Source: Marinifilum sp. D714
GTDB taxonomy: Bacteria > Bacteroidota > Bacteroidia > Bacteroidales > Marinifilaceae
NCBI RefSeq assembly: GCF_030851345.1
Contig: NZ_JALPNU010000014.1
Span: 33,247 to 97,246, forward strand
DNA length: 64,000 nt
Direction of reading: 5' to 3'
This document shows positions 1-8,478 of the stretch, piece by piece. Position 1 is the stretch's first letter, and each line of letters starts with the position of its first letter. A model generated the notes under the pieces. That model was given only the letters and a program-made list of their open reading frames with translations. It did no database searches and was not told the origin of the DNA. A program made the translations under genes and the position numbers.

Positions 1-104
1 GTGTTCCATTCACCACAGGAAGGACATTTTCCCACCCATTTGGCAGATTCGACTCCACAATTCTGACAGAACCAGGCACTTTTTGTTTTCGCTTTGGCAA
101 CCAC
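1..104 (-). CDS. radA: DNA repair protein RadA, N-terminal fragment (cut by window edge)
   Basis: Only the first about 34 codons lie in the window; the gene runs off the left edge. The visible peptide carries a four-cysteine zinc finger (CQNCG ... CPSCGEW) with the spacing and surrounding KTKSxWFCQNCG text of the RadA/Sms N-terminus. RadA is a RecA-like ATPase that helps process recombination intermediates. No ATG is in frame; a GTG at 102-104 is the best start, because an in-frame stop lies a short way upstream. The start is therefore tentative, while the family call rests on the zinc finger alone. Confidence 0.8.
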   Translation of the reverse strand, partial: MVAKAKTKSAWFCQNCGVESAKWVGKCPSCGEWN

Positions 105-172
105 TTTGATACAATTAGCAATTAGTAATTAACAATGTGTAATAAATTCAAATTTGTGTTTGAATCTTAAAT

Positions 173-670
173 TTATCCTTCTTGTTGTATTTTTTTGATG
201 ATTCCTGTTGACGAGAATCCTTCGATAAAGTCTAGAGTTTTAATTTCTCCACCTTTTGCTTTAACGATATCATATCCCACAATATCCTCAGCTTTATAAT
301 CGCTTCCTTTTACCAGTACATCTGGCTGAACGAAATCAATTAAATTGTATGGCGTATCTTCTTCGAAAAGAATTACCATGTCAATAAATCCCAATGAAGC
401 CAATAGAAGTGCGCGCGAGTATTCATCGTTGATTGGACGAGTAGGACCTTTTAGTCTTTGGGTTGATGAATCGGTATTTAAACCAATAATCATTTTATTT
501 CCCATTGAGGCTGCCGAAGCAAGGTATTCAAGGTGTCCGCGATGAACAATGTCGAAACATCCATTGGAGAATACGATCTTTTCTTCTTTAAATCGCCATG
601 TTTGTAATTGGTTAAAGGCATCTTCTTTCTTGAAGATGATTTTATCTTTTATCAATTGTAGTTTATCCAT
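173..670 (-). CDS. rfaE2: D-glycero-beta-D-manno-heptose 1-phosphate adenylyltransferase-like (RfaE domain II)
   Basis: A 165-residue cytidylyltransferase-fold protein. The N-terminal FSNGCFDIVHRGH motif (HxGH at about residues 43-46) and the later GLNTDSS and KGSDY segments match the nucleotidyltransferase half of RfaE/HldE, which adenylylates heptose-1-phosphate for ADP-heptose and lipopolysaccharide core synthesis. The kinase half of bifunctional HldE is absent, as is usual for stand-alone versions in Bacteroidota. It lies between panD and radA on the same strand; a hairpin at 772-793 separates it from panD. The exact sugar substrate cannot be read from sequence. Confidence 0.85.
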   Translation of the reverse strand: MDKLQLIKDKIIFKKEDAFNQLQTWRFKEEKIVFSNGCFDIVHRGHLEYLASAASMGNKMIIGLNTDSSTQRLKGPTRPINDEYSRALLLASLGFIDMVILFEEDTPYNLIDFVQPDVLVKGSDYKAEDIVGYDIVKAKGGEIKTLDFIEGFSSTGIIKKIQQEG

Positions 671-771
671 TTTTTTTTAGATTTTGCTTAAAGGTAATTT
701 ATCGTTAAGAGAGTAGCAAAAGAATTAATGAATGAGGAGTTCGAAGTTTCTTAGATTCATTCACAAAAAAA

Positions 772-793
772 GGCTGATCTCGAAAGAACAGCC
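772..793 (-). terminator. Intrinsic terminator after panC-panD
   Basis: Inverted repeat GGCTG...CAGCC, extended by TC/GA across one mismatch, with loop TCGAAA. On the minus strand it is followed by a T-run (complement of A764-771). It sits just downstream of panD. Confidence 0.7.
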
Positions 794-815
794 CTTGCAT
801 GTATTCTAAATGAAT

Positions 816-1166
816 TTAGATCAATTTATTAGTTGCTGTATCAGGAAATACCAAGCTTGGTTCCCAGTTTTTAGCTTCCTCAAAATCCATAGATGCATAC
901 GAGATGATGATAATTACATCACCAACAGCACACTTTCTGGCAGCAGCCCCGTTCAAGCAAATTGTACCTGAACCTCTTTCGCCACGAATCACATAAGTCT
1001 CTAAGCGTTCACCATTGTTAATATTCACAATCTGAACCTTCTCATTTTCAATTAGGTTTGCTGCATCCATTAAATCTTCATCAATGGTTACGCTACCAAC
1101 ATACTGAAGATCTGCACCAGTTACCGATGCCTTGTGAATCTTCGATTTACAAACTTCAATGTACAT
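816..1166 (-). CDS. panD: Aspartate 1-decarboxylase (pantothenate synthesis)
   Basis: A 116-residue protein with the PanD layout. The self-cleavage site Gly24-Ser25 (in YVGSVTID) generates the pyruvoyl cofactor on Ser25. The later [17 protein letters not shown] and LNGAAARK segments are the conserved active-site and substrate-binding parts. The enzyme makes beta-alanine from aspartate for pantothenate. It starts 18 bases after panC on the same strand, so the two form one operon supplying both precursor and ligase. Length is normal for the family. Confidence 0.97.
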   Translation of the reverse strand: MYIEVCKSKIHKASVTGADLQYVGSVTIDEDLMDAANLIENEKVQIVNINNGERLETYVIRGERGSGTICLNGAAARKCAVGDVIIIISYASMDFEEAKNWEPSLVFPDTATNKLI

Positions 1167-1184
1167 TTTAATTTTAACTAATAT

Positions 1185-2024
1185 TTAAAAAGTTATATTA
1201 TCAATCAATCGAATTTTTCCTACCTGAACGGTGATACATCCAACTTTTACCTTGTTTTCGTCCCAGCTTTTAATAGGCTGCAAGTATGTATCATCAACGA
1301 TTTCAAAATATTCGACCGAAAGATATGGGTTTTTATTGATTTCATCAACTACCCAATCTTTCAATTCGTTTACACTTAAATCGGCTGCTAAGTTACAAGC
1401 TTTAAATAAAGTTTCAGATATTTTAGATGCATTTTTTCTTTGATCCTCTGTAAGTAGTAAATTTCTGGAACTCATTGCTAAACCATCTTCTTCCCTGATA
1501 ATAGGGCATGGAACGATTTTTACGTTTAACTTAAGATCTTTCACCATCTGCTTAATAACAGCTACTTGTTGAAAATCTTTTTGCCCAAAATAGGCCTTGT
1601 GAGGGGTAACAATGTCAAAAAGTTTACTAACAACTTGCGCTACTCCATTAAAATGTCCTGGACGATTTTTGCCTTCCATAACATTATCAAGGTGTCCAAA
1701 ATCAAATACACGAGTATCTGGTTCGGGATACATTTCCTCCACTTCAGGGATAAAAATTAAATCAGGATTGTATTTTGAAAGTTTTTCAAGATCTTCCTCA
1801 ATGCACCTTGGGTAAGTTTTTAAATCGTTAGGATTATTAAACTGTGTAGGATTCACAAAAATACTTACAACTGTAATGTCATTTTCTTTTACAGATTCGG
1901 CTGTAAGTGACAAGTGACCATCGTGTAAAGCTCCCATAGTTGGCACGAATCCTATACTTTTTCCTTCCTCAATAAACTTGCTGATTTTTGCTTTTGTTTC
2001 AGCAACAAGCTTTACTATTTCCAT
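1185..2024 (-). CDS. panC: Pantothenate synthetase (pantoate-beta-alanine ligase)
   Basis: A 279-residue cytoplasmic ligase joining pantoate to beta-alanine with ATP. The nucleotide-binding motif FVPTMGALHDGHL lies at about residues 26-38 (HDGH 34-37); FGQKDFQQ and the KMSKS-like SSRN segment follow. First gene of the panC-panD pair. It is divergent from the GT5-like gene at 2218; the 193-base gap between them must hold both promoters. Confidence 0.97.
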   Translation of the reverse strand: MEIVKLVAETKAKISKFIEEGKSIGFVPTMGALHDGHLSLTAESVKENDITVVSIFVNPTQFNNPNDLKTYPRCIEEDLEKLSKYNPDLIFIPEVEEMYPEPDTRVFDFGHLDNVMEGKNRPGHFNGVAQVVSKLFDIVTPHKAYFGQKDFQQVAVIKQMVKDLKLNVKIVPCPIIREEDGLAMSSRNLLLTEDQRKNASKISETLFKACNLAADLSVNELKDWVVDEINKNPYLSVEYFEIVDDTYLQPIKSWDENKVKVGCITVQVGKIRLIDNITF

Positions 2025-2176
2025 CCTATTTTAAAAATCTTACAAAACCATTTCGGTTTTTCGGTTAAGACTGCAAATAAAATAAATAAATAATATTTGA
2101 GAAATAATAAGTGCATATAATTGTTTTGTAGGTTCTTTAACCCTTACTAAAGATCATGTTTGTTAAATATTTTTAT

Positions 2177-2184
2177 TAATTTTG
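2177..2184 (+). promoter_or_regulatory. -7 element of Bacteroidota promoter (TAATTTTG)
   Basis: TAATTTTG fits TAnnTTTG and lies 33 bases before the ATG at 2218. A TTTG at 2159-2162 is only 14 bases upstream, short for the usual 19-20 spacing, so only the -7 element is called. Confidence 0.4.
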
Positions 2185-2217
2185 CGCAGATAATCTGTAT
2201 TAATATTTAGCGACTAT

Positions 2218-3027
2218 ATGGAAAAGACAAAAGTATTGTTTGTTTCACAAGAAATTACCCCTTACCTGCCTGAAACTGAAATGTCTGAAATAGGAAGATA
2301 TCTTCCTCAAGGAATCCAAGAAAAAGGAAAAGAAATTAGAACTTTCATGCCGCGTTACGGTTGCATTAATGAAAGAAGAAATCAGTTACATGAGGTAATC
2401 CGCTTGTCTGGTATGAATTTAATTATTGATGACACGGATCACCCGCTGATCATTAAGGTTGCTTCTATTCAGGCTGCAAGAATGCAGGTATATTTCATCG
2501 ATAACGAAGATTACTTCCACAGAAAGCAAATTTTGACGGACGAAAACGGTGATGGATTTGCAGATAATGATGAAAGAGCGATTTTCTTTGCTCGTGGAGT
2601 TTTAGAAACTGTTAAGAAATTGCGTTGGGCTCCTGATGTGGTTCACTGCCAGGGATGGTTTACCGGGTTGACTCCTTTGTATTTGAAGAAAGCATTTAAT
2701 GAAGATCCATTGTTTACGGATACAAAAGTGGTGTTCTCTATTTACGATGATGAATTCTCAACTCCATTTAGCTCTGATTTCAAAGCCAAAGCGATTATTG
2801 AAGGAGTGGAAGAAGATGATGTGAAAGTTTTGGAGGATGCAAATTATGTGGCACTTCACAAATTGGCTATCGACCAGTCTGATGCAATTATCATGGGGAG
2901 TGAAAATATTAATGAGGAAATTAAAGCTTATGCTGAAGCTTCAGGAAAGCCATTTATGCCTTATAAGAACAAAGAAGAATACATTACAGCTTACTCTGAT
3001 TTTTACGATGAATTAGTAGCTGAATAG
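2218..3027 (+). CDS. Glycogen/starch synthase N-terminal (GT5 catalytic) domain protein, half-size
   Basis: A 269-residue protein resembling the N-terminal Rossmann half of ADP-glucose glycogen synthase (VLFVSQEITPY near the start, then TFMPRYGCINERR, YFIDNEDYFHRK and PDVVHCQGWFTGL). The second GT-B half with the nucleotide-sugar site is missing: full GlgA proteins are about 470-500 residues. The gene ends normally and is followed by a strong terminator, so this is a small stand-alone family member rather than a broken gene. The lack of the second half makes glycosyl transfer by this protein alone doubtful; its role is unknown. It diverges from panC. Confidence 0.8.
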   Translation: MEKTKVLFVSQEITPYLPETEMSEIGRYLPQGIQEKGKEIRTFMPRYGCINERRNQLHEVIRLSGMNLIIDDTDHPLIIKVASIQAARMQVYFIDNEDYFHRKQILTDENGDGFADNDERAIFFARGVLETVKKLRWAPDVVHCQGWFTGLTPLYLKKAFNEDPLFTDTKVVFSIYDDEFSTPFSSDFKAKAIIEGVEEDDVKVLEDANYVALHKLAIDQSDAIIMGSENINEEIKAYAEASGKPFMPYKNKEEYITAYSDFYDELVAE

Positions 3028-3048
3028 TAAAACTCTAAAATATAATTG

Positions 3049-3082
3049 AAAGTGCATTTTAACTTCGGTTTTAATGCACTTT
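3049..3082 (+). terminator. Intrinsic terminator after GT5-like gene
   Basis: Ten-base stem AAAGTGCATT/AATGCACTTT with an inner C-TTCG-G tetraloop turn, followed by a T-run to about 3088. Confidence 0.85.
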
Positions 3083-3288
3083 TTTTATTTCATGTGAGTT
3101 CGATATAAATTGCGGTTAAGTTTGGTGAGTAGGCTAACTTATTATATTTTTAGGAGAAATTTATTGATAATTGAAATAAGGCTGTAGGTTTAAGGCTAAC
3201 TCATATAAAATTAGACTTGTAGTGCGATTTTCAGTTTAGAATTATTAAACCAATCTTGAGTGGTACCGAGATTGAAATTTATGTATTT

Positions 3289-5124
3289 ATGTGTGGAATA
3301 GTTGGTTATATTGGCGATAAGGATGCTTATCCTATATTGGTCAATGGCTTAAAAAGATTAGAATATCGCGGATATGATTCTGCAGGTATTGCACTTCGAA
3401 CTAACCAAACTCAGGTATTTAAGTGCAAGGGTAAGGTAAAAGATTTAGAAGATCATGTAAAGGGACACGATATTTCAGGTTCCATAGGTATAGGGCATAC
3501 TCGTTGGGCAACTCACGGAGAACCAAATGATGAAAATGCTCATCCTCACCGTTCAATGAATAATAAATTTGTAATTATTCACAATGGTATTATTGAAAAC
3601 TATGCCTTCTTAAAAGAAAAACTAGTAAAAAGAGGTTATTCCTTCCAAAGTGAAACAGACACTGAGGTTTTGGCTAACCTTATTGAATATATCTACCTAA
3701 AAGGTGAAGTTACTGCGGAAATAGCGGTTCGTTTGGCACTTACTAAGGTAGTTGGTGCATATGGTCTGGTTGTTATTTGTGAAGATGAACCAAATCAGTT
3801 AATTGCAGCAAGAAAAGGTAGTCCGCTTGTGGTTGGTGTTGGAAATGGTGAGTATTTCCTAGCTTCAGATGCAACTCCAATTATTGAGTATACTCAGAGT
3901 GTAATCTACCTTAACGATGATGATGTTGCTATTATTAATCGTGATGAGTTGGTATTGAAAACTTTACAGAACGATAAATTAACACCTCACGTTCAGCAAT
4001 TGGATTTGGATATCGAGCAGATTGAAAAAGGTGGATATGAGCATTTTATGCTTAAGGAAATTTTTGAACAAACCAGTTCAATTCATGATACCATTCGAGG
4101 TAGAGTATCACCTCAAAATAAAGAAGTTTTCCTTGGCGGGATTAACGATGTAATTCCAAAATTGGTGAATGCACGACGAATTTTAATTATTGGTTGTGGT
4201 ACATCGTGGCATGCAGGTATGGTTGGCGAGTATTTGTTCGAAGAATTTGCCAGAATTCCGGTTGAAGTAGAATATGCTTCAGAGTTCCGTTACAGAAATC
4301 CTGTAATTTTTGAGGATGATATTGTATTGGCAATCAGCCAGAGTGGTGAAACTGCAGATACTTTAGCTGCAATTAAGTTGGCAAAAGAAGCAGGAGCTAC
4401 TGTTTTGGGTATTTGTAATGTTGTTGGTTCAAGTATTCCAAGAGAAACTGATGCGGGTGTTTATACTCACGCAGGACCGGAAATTGGGGTAGCTTCAACA
4501 AAAGCATTTACTGCTCAGGTTACTGTTCTTACCATGATGGCTATGTTGGTAGGTTACAGAAAAGGAACTTTGGCTAAAGAAGAATACCACAAGTTAATCG
4601 AGGAGTTTGCTAATCTTCCAGAGAAAATTGCTAAGATTTTAGAAAAAGATCAGGATATTAAAGAATTATCGAAGAGATATATTGAATCTACAAATGCACT
4701 TTATTTAGGTCGTGGATTCTTGTTCCCGGTTGCTTTGGAAGGAGCTTTGAAATTGAAAGAAATTTCATACATCCATGCAGAAGGTTATCCTGCAGCAGAA
4801 ATGAAGCATGGACCTATTGCCTTAATTGATGAGCACATGCCTGTATTTGTAGCTGCTACTAAGGATAAATCTTACGAAAAGATTGTAAGTAATATTCAGG
4901 AGGTAAAAGCTCGTAAAGGTCATGTGATTGCAATTGTTACCGAAGGTGATACTGTAATTGCTGATATGGCGGATTATGTGATTGAAATTCCGGAAACATT
5001 GGAAGCTTTAGCTCCTTTATTAACTGTAGTTCCATTCCAGTTGATTTCTTATTACATCGCGGTGTTACGCGGGTGTAATGTTGATCAACCGCGAAATCTT
5101 GCAAAATCGGTTACTGTAGAATAA
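3289..5124 (+). CDS. glmS: Glutamine-fructose-6-phosphate aminotransferase (isomerizing)
   Basis: A 611-residue GlmS that makes glucosamine-6-phosphate for peptidoglycan and lipid A. The start is placed at ATG 3289 because translation must begin MCGIVGYIG: the Cys after Met is the N-terminal nucleophile of the glutaminase domain. An upstream in-frame ATG at 3256 would add 11 residues and bury it. Order: glutaminase (about 1-220, with HTRWATHGEP and ETDTEVLA), then two SIS isomerase domains (SQSGETADTLAA; ALEGALKLKEISY) ending in the typical DQPRNLAKSVTVE tail. It is monocistronic, ending at a bidirectional terminator. Confidence 0.97.
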   Translation: MCGIVGYIGDKDAYPILVNGLKRLEYRGYDSAGIALRTNQTQVFKCKGKVKDLEDHVKGHDISGSIGIGHTRWATHGEPNDENAHPHRSMNNKFVIIHNGIIENYAFLKEKLVKRGYSFQSETDTEVLANLIEYIYLKGEVTAEIAVRLALTKVVGAYGLVVICEDEPNQLIAARKGSPLVVGVGNGEYFLASDATPIIEYTQSVIYLNDDDVAIINRDELVLKTLQNDKLTPHVQQLDLDIEQIEKGGYEHFMLKEIFEQTSSIHDTIRGRVSPQNKEVFLGGINDVIPKLVNARRILIIGCGTSWHAGMVGEYLFEEFARIPVEVEYASEFRYRNPVIFEDDIVLAISQSGETADTLAAIKLAKEAGATVLGICNVVGSSIPRETDAGVYTHAGPEIGVASTKAFTAQVTVLTMMAMLVGYRKGTLAKEEYHKLIEEFANLPEKIAKILEKDQDIKELSKRYIESTNALYLGRGFLFPVALEGALKLKEISYIHAEGYPAAEMKHGPIALIDEHMPVFVAATKDKSYEKIVSNIQEVKARKGHVIAIVTEGDTVIADMADYVIEIPETLEALAPLLTVVPFQLISYYIAVLRGCNVDQPRNLAKSVTVE

Positions 5125-5144
5125 ATCAAAAGTATCAGATACAA

Positions 5145-5174
5145 AAAGAGCGATGTCAATTGACATCGCTCTTT
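5145..5174. terminator. Bidirectional terminator between glmS and rfbB
   Basis: A perfect 30-base palindrome, AAAGAGCGATGTCAA with its reverse complement and no spare loop bases, flanked by A-rich sequence on the left and GTTTTT on the right. It can serve the convergent glmS and rfbB. Confidence 0.9.
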
Positions 5175-5178
5175 GTTT

Positions 5179-6234
5179 TTATCTCTTTTCGTACTGCTGT
5201 TCGTAGTACTTTTCGTAATCTCCGGAAAGGATATTTTCCAGCCAATCGGTATTCTCAAGATACCAATTGATAGTTTGTTCAAAACCTTCTTCGAATTGAA
5301 TGCTAGGTTCCCAGCCCAATTCATTTTTAATTTTGGAAGCATCAATTGCATAACGTAAATCATGACCAGCACGATCTTTTACGAAGGTAATTAGCTTTTG
5401 AGAAGTTCCGATTTCCTGGTTTAATTTCTTGTCCATGATATCGCAAAGCTTTCTTACCAAATCGATATTGGTCCACTCGTTGTTTCCTCCAATATTGTAT
5501 GTTTCTCCGATTTTTCCTTTGTGATAAATCATGTCAATCGCTAAGGCATGATCCTCCACAAATAACCAGTCTCTAACATTTTCACCTTTACCATAAATTG
5601 GAAGTGGTTTAGAGTTTTTAATGTTATTGATTACCAAAGGAATCAACTTCTCTGGAAATTGATTTGCTCCATAGTTGTTTGAACAGTTTGATAATACCAC
5701 AGGCATGTTGTAGGTGTGGAAATATGCTCTCACCAAATGATCTGAACTTGCTTTTGATGCAGAGTATGGACTTCTTGGATCATATGGAGTAGTTTCCAAA
5801 AATTTCCCGGTTTCACCTAACGAACCATAAACTTCATCGGTTGAGATATGATAGAATCTCTTTCCGTCCATGTTATCTTCCCAAATTTCTTTTGCTGCAT
5901 TCAGAAGATTAACTGTTCCAACAATGTTGGTAGTGATAAATGCCAAAGGATCAGAAATAGAGCGATCAACATGAGACTCTGCTGCCAAATGTAAAACTCC
6001 GTCGAATTGAAAATCCTTGAACAATTCAGTTACAAATTCCAAATTGGTAATATCACCTTTAACAAAGGTGTAATTTGGTTTTGAATCAATATCCTTAAGA
6101 TTTTCAAGATTACCAGCATAGGTTAAAGCATCAAGGTTTACAATTTGATATTCAGGGTATTTGTTTACAAATAGACGAATAACATGAGAGCCAATAAAAC
6201 CTGCTCCACCTGTGATTAATATTTTCTTTTTCAT
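5179..6234 (-). CDS. rfbB: dTDP-glucose 4,6-dehydratase
   Basis: An extended short-chain dehydrogenase of 351 residues. It begins MKKKILITGGAGFIGSH (NAD-binding GxxGxxG), has DRSISDPLAFI, the STDEVYG catalytic segment and the YSASK Tyr/Lys pair, all diagnostic for RmlB. The enzyme makes dTDP-4-keto-6-deoxyglucose. The start is set at 6234; a longer frame to 6288 would overlap galE and add a tail unlike the family. Only 17 bases separate it from galE, so they are one operon. The rfbA, rfbC and rfbD partners for dTDP-rhamnose are not in the window. Confidence 0.95.
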   Translation of the reverse strand: MKKKILITGGAGFIGSHVIRLFVNKYPEYQIVNLDALTYAGNLENLKDIDSKPNYTFVKGDITNLEFVTELFKDFQFDGVLHLAAESHVDRSISDPLAFITTNIVGTVNLLNAAKEIWEDNMDGKRFYHISTDEVYGSLGETGKFLETTPYDPRSPYSASKASSDHLVRAYFHTYNMPVVLSNCSNNYGANQFPEKLIPLVINNIKNSKPLPIYGKGENVRDWLFVEDHALAIDMIYHKGKIGETYNIGGNNEWTNIDLVRKLCDIMDKKLNQEIGTSQKLITFVKDRAGHDLRYAIDASKIKNELGWEPSIQFEEGFEQTINWYLENTDWLENILSGDYEKYYEQQYEKR

Positions 6235-6251
6235 GGATATAAGTTTATGGA

Positions 6252-7286
6252 TTATTTTTCTTCTTGCGTCATAATGCTTACTTGCCAATTCCAGGCAGAA
6301 AGCAAAGTTTCATCAAGACTTTTTTCTGATTTCCACCCCAACTCTCTATTAGAATATGAAGTGTCTGCATATATCTGCTCAATATCTCCGGCTCTTCTGC
6401 CAACTATTTTATGAGGAACTTTCTCACCTGTTGATCTTTCGAATGATTCAATGATTTCCAGCACAGAAACACCAGATCCTGTTCCAACATTAAAATATTC
6501 GTAGTTGGATGCATTTTTATTTTGTAACAAACGATCAATGGCTACTACATGAGCTTTTGCCAAATCTACTACATTAATGTAATCTCTAATGCAAGATCCA
6601 TCGGGCGTATTGTAATCATTTCCGAAAACACTAAGTTCAGGACGAATTCCTGCCACCGTTTGAGTAAGGAATGGAATAAGGTTGTTTGGAACACCCAACG
6701 GCAATTCTCCAATTTTAGAACTTGGATGAGCACCGATTGGATTAAAATATCTTAGAGCAATTCCCTTCAATTCAGGATGAGCCTTGGTTGTATCGCGAAT
6801 AATATCTTCACAAATTGATTTGGTATTTCCATAAGGAGATTCAGCTTCTTTTCGTGGAGTCGATTCAGTAACGGGTAGTTTATCAGGTTGTCCATAAACT
6901 GTGCATGATGACGAGAATACCAAATTTTGAATATTGTGCTCTTTCATGGCCTCCAAAATATTCATCAAGGAATTAAGATTGTTGCGATAGTACAGCAAAG
7001 GTTTTTTAACCGATTCACCTACAGCTTTCGATGCCGCAAAGTGAATAATGGCAGATAAGTTTGGATACTTTTTGAAAAATTCAGCCGTTTCCTCTTTCTT
7101 GCTAAGGTCTGTTTTTTCAAATATTGGGCGAATTCCTGTTATGGCTTCAATACCATCCAGAACTTCGATTTTTGAGTTTGACAGATTATCAGCAATTACA
7201 ACTTCGAACCCACTGTTTTGTAATTCAACAACAGTATGAGATCCAATATATCCTGCACCACCTGCAACTAAAATTTGTTTCTTCAT
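6252..7286 (-). CDS. galE: UDP-glucose 4-epimerase, copy 1
   Basis: A 344-residue GalE: GGAGYIGSHTVVELQ nucleotide-binding start, SSSCTVYG, and the catalytic SPYGNTK (YxxxK). It interconverts UDP-glucose and UDP-galactose. In an operon with rfbB it probably serves cell-surface polysaccharide precursors. A second, very similar copy at 27733 sits in the galactose-use cluster. The two proteins are almost identical except for a divergent patch at about residues 53-78 and the C-terminal tail, while their DNA shows many synonymous changes. Confidence 0.95.
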   Translation of the reverse strand: MKKQILVAGGAGYIGSHTVVELQNSGFEVVIADNLSNSKIEVLDGIEAITGIRPIFEKTDLSKKEETAEFFKKYPNLSAIIHFAASKAVGESVKKPLLYYRNNLNSLMNILEAMKEHNIQNLVFSSSCTVYGQPDKLPVTESTPRKEAESPYGNTKSICEDIIRDTTKAHPELKGIALRYFNPIGAHPSSKIGELPLGVPNNLIPFLTQTVAGIRPELSVFGNDYNTPDGSCIRDYINVVDLAKAHVVAIDRLLQNKNASNYEYFNVGTGSGVSVLEIIESFERSTGEKVPHKIVGRRAGDIEQIYADTSYSNRELGWKSEKSLDETLLSAWNWQVSIMTQEEK

Positions 7287-7424
7287 AATTACAATTCGTC
7301 TAACTATTTGATAAGTAAAATTAAGCCCTTTTTTATCGAAATGTTTGTATAATTTAATTAATTTAAAATTAAATGTGGAATTTGTTGATTTTTAATTGGT
7401 TGGTTCTTGTGTGTAAATAATCCA

Positions 7425-7455
7425 TTTGAGTGGCATTTATTTTTGACTATATTTG
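7425..7455 (+). promoter_or_regulatory. Bacteroidota promoter TTTG-N19-TATATTTG
   Basis: TTTG at 7425-7428, 19 bases, then TATATTTG at 7448-7455: an ideal match to the phylum consensus. The expected start of transcription, about 5-7 bases past the -7 box, falls at the ATG at 7462. Confidence 0.75.
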
Positions 7456-7461
7456 TCTAAT

Positions 7462-8409
7462 ATGCATGAGATATCAAAATACATACAAGATTTATTATTT
7501 GTGCACGATTGTGTGATTTTGCCTGGTTTTGGTGGATTTGTAGCGAATTATCGTTCTGCCAGAATTGATGAAAATCAGCAAATGGTTTTTCCTCCTTCGA
7601 AAGATTTAGGGTTCAATCGCAATCTTACACAAAACGATGGTCTTTTGATAAATCATTTGGCCGACTTGGAGAATTTAAGTTATGCTGAAGCTGAGAAGGC
7701 TGTGATGTTTTTTGTAGAAGACATTCGAGTGAAAATTCAGCGTGGAGAGAAAGTTGTGATCGATGGCATCGGATCATTTTGTAAGGACAGAAAACATAAT
7801 TTACAATTTGAACCAGTGGCAAACTTGAATTATTTGGTTGATAGTTTGGGATTGGAACAACTTGAGCTTCCCAAACTTCATAAGACAGTTGAAGAAAGAA
7901 TTCCTTCAATTGTTGATCATCAGGTAAAAGGATTTTTTACTACAAAAAGAATTTGGTATGCTTCTGCCGCTGCTGCAGTTTTGTTAGCGGTAGCTTTACT
8001 TCCTTTGAATTCGGAGCGAAATTCTGTTTTAGATTCGGCTTCGATGGGTTTTTCCGGAGATAAGAATTCTTTAACAGAAAATCATGTGCAATTAAAACCT
8101 CAAATTTCTCCTCCAGAAGAATTGGTGAAGTTTGATCCAAAAATTGAAAAGAATAAAGTTCCTGCTAAGATTTCAAAAACTAGTAAAGGGAAATTTTATT
8201 TGATTGCTGGAAGTTTTACAACTATTGAAAATGCTAAAATCTTGCAAGAAGAGTTAATTTCTAAATCTTATCCCGCAGAGATCATTAAAAATAAGAATTT
8301 GTTTTCTGTTGCAATTAACAAATTTAATAATAGAAAGGCAGTTGACCAATTTAAGAAAAAGGCCATTGCAGCCAATCCAAAATCTTCATATTGGGTTTTG
8401 AAACAATAA
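7462..8409 (+). CDS. HU-CCDC81 and SPOR domain protein (peptidoglycan-binding, membrane anchored)
   Basis: A 315-residue protein. The N-terminal MHEISKYIQDLLFVHDCVILPGFGGF begins a bacterial HU-CCDC81 domain pair (about 1-130), a membrane segment lies at about 164-182 (IWYASAAAAVLLAVALLPL), and a C-terminal SPOR domain (FYLIAGSFTTIENAKILQEEL ...) binds septal peptidoglycan in known cases. The family start is the ATG at 7462. A TTG nine bases upstream lies inside the -7 promoter box and cannot be translated from that promoter. It has a strong terminator of its own. Its likely role is at the cell envelope or division site, inferred only from the SPOR domain. Confidence 0.85.
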   Translation: MHEISKYIQDLLFVHDCVILPGFGGFVANYRSARIDENQQMVFPPSKDLGFNRNLTQNDGLLINHLADLENLSYAEAEKAVMFFVEDIRVKIQRGEKVVIDGIGSFCKDRKHNLQFEPVANLNYLVDSLGLEQLELPKLHKTVEERIPSIVDHQVKGFFTTKRIWYASAAAAVLLAVALLPLNSERNSVLDSASMGFSGDKNSLTENHVQLKPQISPPEELVKFDPKIEKNKVPAKISKTSKGKFYLIAGSFTTIENAKILQEELISKSYPAEIIKNKNLFSVAINKFNNRKAVDQFKKKAIAANPKSSYWVLKQ

Positions 8410-8431
8410 GGATAAACTTTATCGATATAAA

Positions 8432-8460
8432 AAAAGCGCTTCCCATTAGGAAGCGCTTTT
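8432..8460. terminator. Bidirectional terminator between HU/SPOR gene and metG
   Basis: Twelve-base perfect stem AAAAGCGCTTCC/GGAAGCGCTTTT with a five-base loop, A-run on the left and T-run on the right, lying between convergent genes. Confidence 0.92.
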
Positions 8461-8478
8461 CTATTTATATGATATTTC

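Noticed and set aside
3256..3288. Longer glmS with 11 extra N-terminal residues
   Set aside because: The catalytic Cys must be the first residue after Met removal.
6235..6288. 18-residue N-terminal extension of rfbB
   Set aside because: It would overlap the end of galE; MKKKILITGGAGFIG is the standard start.
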